Shown one piece after another: positions 12,572 through 13,820 of a stretch of 13,820 bases of DNA (positions are counted from its first letter, which is position 1; each line of letters opens with the position of its first letter). The translations under genes and the position numbers were made by a program. The notes under the pieces were generated by a model that did not search any database, was not told the origin of the DNA, and was given only the letters and a program-made list of their open reading frames with translations. The stretch is from a bacterium (GTDB taxonomy: Bacteria; CAIWAD01). The stretch is from assembly GCA_030685015.1 (NCBI GenBank), contig JAUXWS010000026.1, positions 1 through 13,820 on the forward strand, given 5' to 3'.

Positions 12572-12774
12572 ACCTGATGCTGTGTCATTCCTGACACGGG
12601 GCTGGCCAGGCTTGGCCGTTCCAGCTGTCAAGCAGAGCAGACACGGAATCAACCGATTGTCCTTCAAGCACTTCCAAGATCAGTGGCTGGCCCTCAAATG
12701 GGCATTGGACTTGCGAAGCAGAGGTCCGGCTTGACCTGGACTCCACGCAACCGCACGCGGAGGCTCGAAACGCA
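12572..12774. other. Gene-less stretch of low GC with a 16-base palindrome
   Basis: No supported gene lies between the PHP stop and the terminator at 12775. One row (12661-12720) is about 53% GC, far below the operon. A perfect inverted repeat, GTGTCATTCCTGACAC (12582-12597), lies 10 bases after the PHP stop; it is either an operator-like site or a weak hairpin, as no T-run follows. A second looser pair, TGTC (12626-12629) and GACA (12640-12643), follows. A minus-strand frame ending at 12585 reads plausibly for about 40 residues but has no start of its own. This may be a remnant of inserted DNA or a small RNA locus. Confidence 0.45.
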
Positions 12775-12806
12775 GGGCCGGCCTGTTCCCCGCAGGCCGG
12801 CCCTTT
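12775..12806 (+). terminator. Intrinsic terminator before mscL
   Basis: A perfect 11-bp GC-rich stem, GGGCCGGCCTG (12775-12785) with CAGGCCGGCCC (12793-12803), holds a 7-base loop and is followed by TTT. On the minus strand GCGTTT follows the stem, so it could work both ways. It lies 204 bases after the last gene of the glycan operon and 115 bases before mscL, and it would separate the two transcripts. Confidence 0.75.
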
Positions 12807-12921
12807 CCCAGCGCCCAGGCTGCTTGTTGCCCGTGCCTGGCACGTTCCACACATTGCCGCCGCTTGCCAAGGAACTGGCCGGGATCGTCACGCGCCCACC
12901 AACCAGCAGCAGGAGGACATC

Positions 12922-13368
12922 ATGCTCAAGGAGTTTCGTGAGTTTGCCATGCGCGGCAACGTGGTGGACATGGCGGTGGGCATCATCATCGGCGGCGCCT
13001 TCGGCACCATCGTCAAGAGCCTGGTCAGCGACGTGATCATGCCTCCCATCGGTCTGCTGCTGGGTGGCGTGGACTTCTCCAACATCTTCCTCACGCTCAA
13101 GGATGGCATGACGGCGGCCCCCTACGCCTCCCTGGCCGACGCCCAGACGGCGGGCGCCGTCACCGTCAACCTGGGCGTTTTCCTCAACGCCGTCATCAGC
13201 TTCCTCATCGTCGCCTTCGCCGCCTTCCTGCTCATCAAGGCGATCAACCGGCTGAAGCGGGCGGAGGCGCCGGCGCCCGCCGCCCCCACCACCCGCGAGT
13301 GTCCCCATTGCTTCAGCACCATCTCCCTCAAGGCGACGCGCTGCCCCTTCTGCACGTCGACCATCTGA
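12922..13368 (+). CDS. mscL: Large-conductance mechanosensitive channel MscL
   Basis: A 148-residue channel protein that opens under membrane tension to release solutes on osmotic down-shock. The N-terminal helix and first membrane segment are typical: [20 protein letters not shown] (5-24), then [20 protein letters not shown] (24-43). A loop (about 46-80) and the second membrane segment (about 85-107) follow. The C-terminus carries an added zinc ribbon, CPHC (C127, C130) and CPFC (C141, C144), which E. coli MscL lacks and which makes this protein slightly longer than that 136-residue homologue; similar tails occur in other bacterial MscL proteins. ATG 12922 has AGGAGG 5 bases upstream. It stands alone, between a terminator and an antisense intron remnant. 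No clear promoter was found in 12807-12921. Confidence 0.97.
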   Translation: MLKEFREFAMRGNVVDMAVGIIIGGAFGTIVKSLVSDVIMPPIGLLLGGVDFSNIFLTLKDGMTAAPYASLADAQTAGAVTVNLGVFLNAVISFLIVAFAAFLLIKAINRLKRAEAPAPAAPTTRECPHCFSTISLKATRCPFCTSTI

Positions 13369-13384
13369 GCTGATCCTGGCAATC

Positions 13385-13455
13385 GGCATAGGGGTGCCGG
13401 GGAATCCCCGGCATCCCCTGCCACACCACCCGGCCTGCGGGTCCGCACCGGGCGG
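13385..13455 (-). ncRNA. Group II intron domains V and VI
   Basis: Domain V (13455-13426 on the minus strand): an 8-pair lower stem, CCGCCCGG with CCGGGTGG (one G-U), a two-base GG bulge on the 3' side, a 4-pair upper stem TGCG/CGCA and a GACC tetraloop. This is the canonical domain V layout. Domain VI (13422-13385): GGCA/TGCC and GGGG/CCCC stems under a long TGCCGGGG/CCCCGGCA hairpin. An unpaired A (complement of 13389) lies about 8 bases from the 3' end, where the branch-point adenosine belongs. Identified by hand folding, not by a covariance model. Confidence 0.75.
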
Positions 13456-13456
13456 T

Positions 13457-13820
13457 TCAAATGCGCCGCGTCGTGTGACGCACTCGCTCCTTCAGCTTGT
13501 CCTGGGCTTTCTTGGCCACCCGGCGCTTCACCACTCCGCCGGGTCCCAGCCAGAAGCTGTAGCCCAGCACCTTGCGGCGCATCGCCAGATCCACCGCGCT
13601 CTTGGCCTCGTTCACCTTCAGATGGAGCCCCGTGAACAGCTCCCGCAACCAGCCCATCACCTGCTCCCCGGCCCGACGGCTTCACACATGGATGTTGCAG
13701 TCGTCCGCGCCGCGCTGGGTGTGTCGCTGCGCGGCGCGGATAGCCACGGGCGCGCTTCTCCCTGGACGGAAGCCGTAAATGTGCCGTGTCAAGGTCGGGG
13801 CGCACAGCGGCTGCAGGACC
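13457..13820 (-). pseudogene. Broken group II intron reverse transcriptase/maturase
   Basis: One reading frame on the minus strand shows the enzyme in pieces. It begins with LQPLCAPTLTRHIYGFRPGR (fingers) and SAPVAIRAAQRHTQRG, then jumps to ADDCNIHV, the end of the active-site YADD region. Roughly 100 residues, including the first catalytic aspartate, are missing. A TGA at 13684-13682 replaces the Arg of the usual VRS (CGA to TGA would explain it). After it comes SRRAGEQVM, then LHLKVNEAKSAVDLAMRRKV and LGYSFWLGPG, in the order of the RT7/thumb region. The frame stops at 13457 after VRHTTRRI, losing the rest of domain X and any DNA-binding or endonuclease part; that stop is already the first bases of domain V. 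It is not functional. Confidence 0.9.

Larger units (their letters stand above)
13381..13820 (-). mobile_element. Decayed group II intron, 3' end
   Basis: Reading leftward from the right edge on the minus strand are a broken reverse transcriptase and then folded domains V and VI, ending at CCGATT (about 13381), where the intron 3' splice site should be. The order enzyme, domain V, domain VI, 3' end is that of a group II intron. The 3' flanking exon is GCCAGGATCAGC, which runs straight into the antisense of the mscL stop region, so the intron inserted about 12 bases past the mscL stop. The 5' part lies beyond the window. Two internal deletions and a stop show it can no longer move by its own protein. 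Confidence 0.82.

Noticed and set aside
12552-12734. Small plus-strand open frame starting inside the PHP gene
   Set aside because: It has no ribosome site, starts inside the PHP coding end in another phase, and shows no recognisable sequence.
12585-12854. Minus-strand open frame in the gap before mscL
   Set aside because: It would run through the terminator hairpin and has no ribosome site. Only its last 40 or so residues look protein-like, too little to call a gene or remnant family.
12836-12864. Sigma-54 promoter upstream of mscL (TGGCACG followed by TTGC)
   Set aside because: The spacing between the GG and GC elements is too long for a sigma-54 site, and the TGGCACG is part of a local 13-base palindrome.
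13122-13805. Long minus-strand open frame across the mscL end and the intron remnant
   Set aside because: It crosses mscL antisense and intron domains V and VI in the wrong phase. The reverse transcriptase motifs lie in another frame.

Overview
This is a GC-rich bacterial window that joins three unlike blocks. The organism cannot be named from the sequence. Core genes run near 75-78% GC in sampled rows, neither tRNA encodes its CCA end, and MscL carries a C-terminal zinc ribbon. An environmental bacterium from a high-GC, poorly sampled lineage would fit, but that is a guess.

Block 1 (about 1-4276) is one end of an integrated mobile element of visibly lower GC (a sampled row is about 62%). 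Its integrase lies just past the 3' end of a tRNA-Ser(GCU) gene, the classic arrangement of a tyrosine recombinase at its attachment site. Leftward from the integrase on the minus strand come a DUF932 protein, a RecB/Cas4-like iron-sulfur PD-(D/E)XK nuclease, a four-cysteine protein of unknown role, and a possible 29-residue cationic peptide that ends at a strong terminator. The last three joints overlap or nearly touch, so these look like one transcription unit, probably a DNA recombination module. Two small unknown genes on the plus strand converge on the same terminator. The far end of the element lies outside the window.

Block 2 (4277-12571) is chromosomal. Two tRNA-Ser genes (GCU and UGA) face left behind a recognisable promoter. 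Facing right is a tightly packed operon of six genes, each overlapping the next by 4-8 bases: a GT2 glycosyltransferase fused to a radical SAM/SPASM enzyme, a YbhN/AglD-type membrane protein, a second GT2, a polysaccharide deacetylase, a third GT2, and a PHP/CehA-type metallohydrolase. The parts list (sugar transfer, N-deacetylation, radical chemistry, a flippase-like membrane protein and a phosphoesterase-like enzyme) suggests assembly and tailoring of a glycolipid or surface glycan. The product is unknown, and the fused first gene is the most unusual item in the window.

Block 3 (12572-13820) begins with a 350-base gap of much lower GC (about 53% in one row) holding a perfect 16-base palindrome and a strong terminator hairpin. 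The mechanosensitive channel gene mscL follows. Twelve bases after its stop codon, on the minus strand, lies the 3' end of a decayed group II intron. Its domains V and VI are still foldable, but its reverse transcriptase is broken by two internal deletions and a stop codon.
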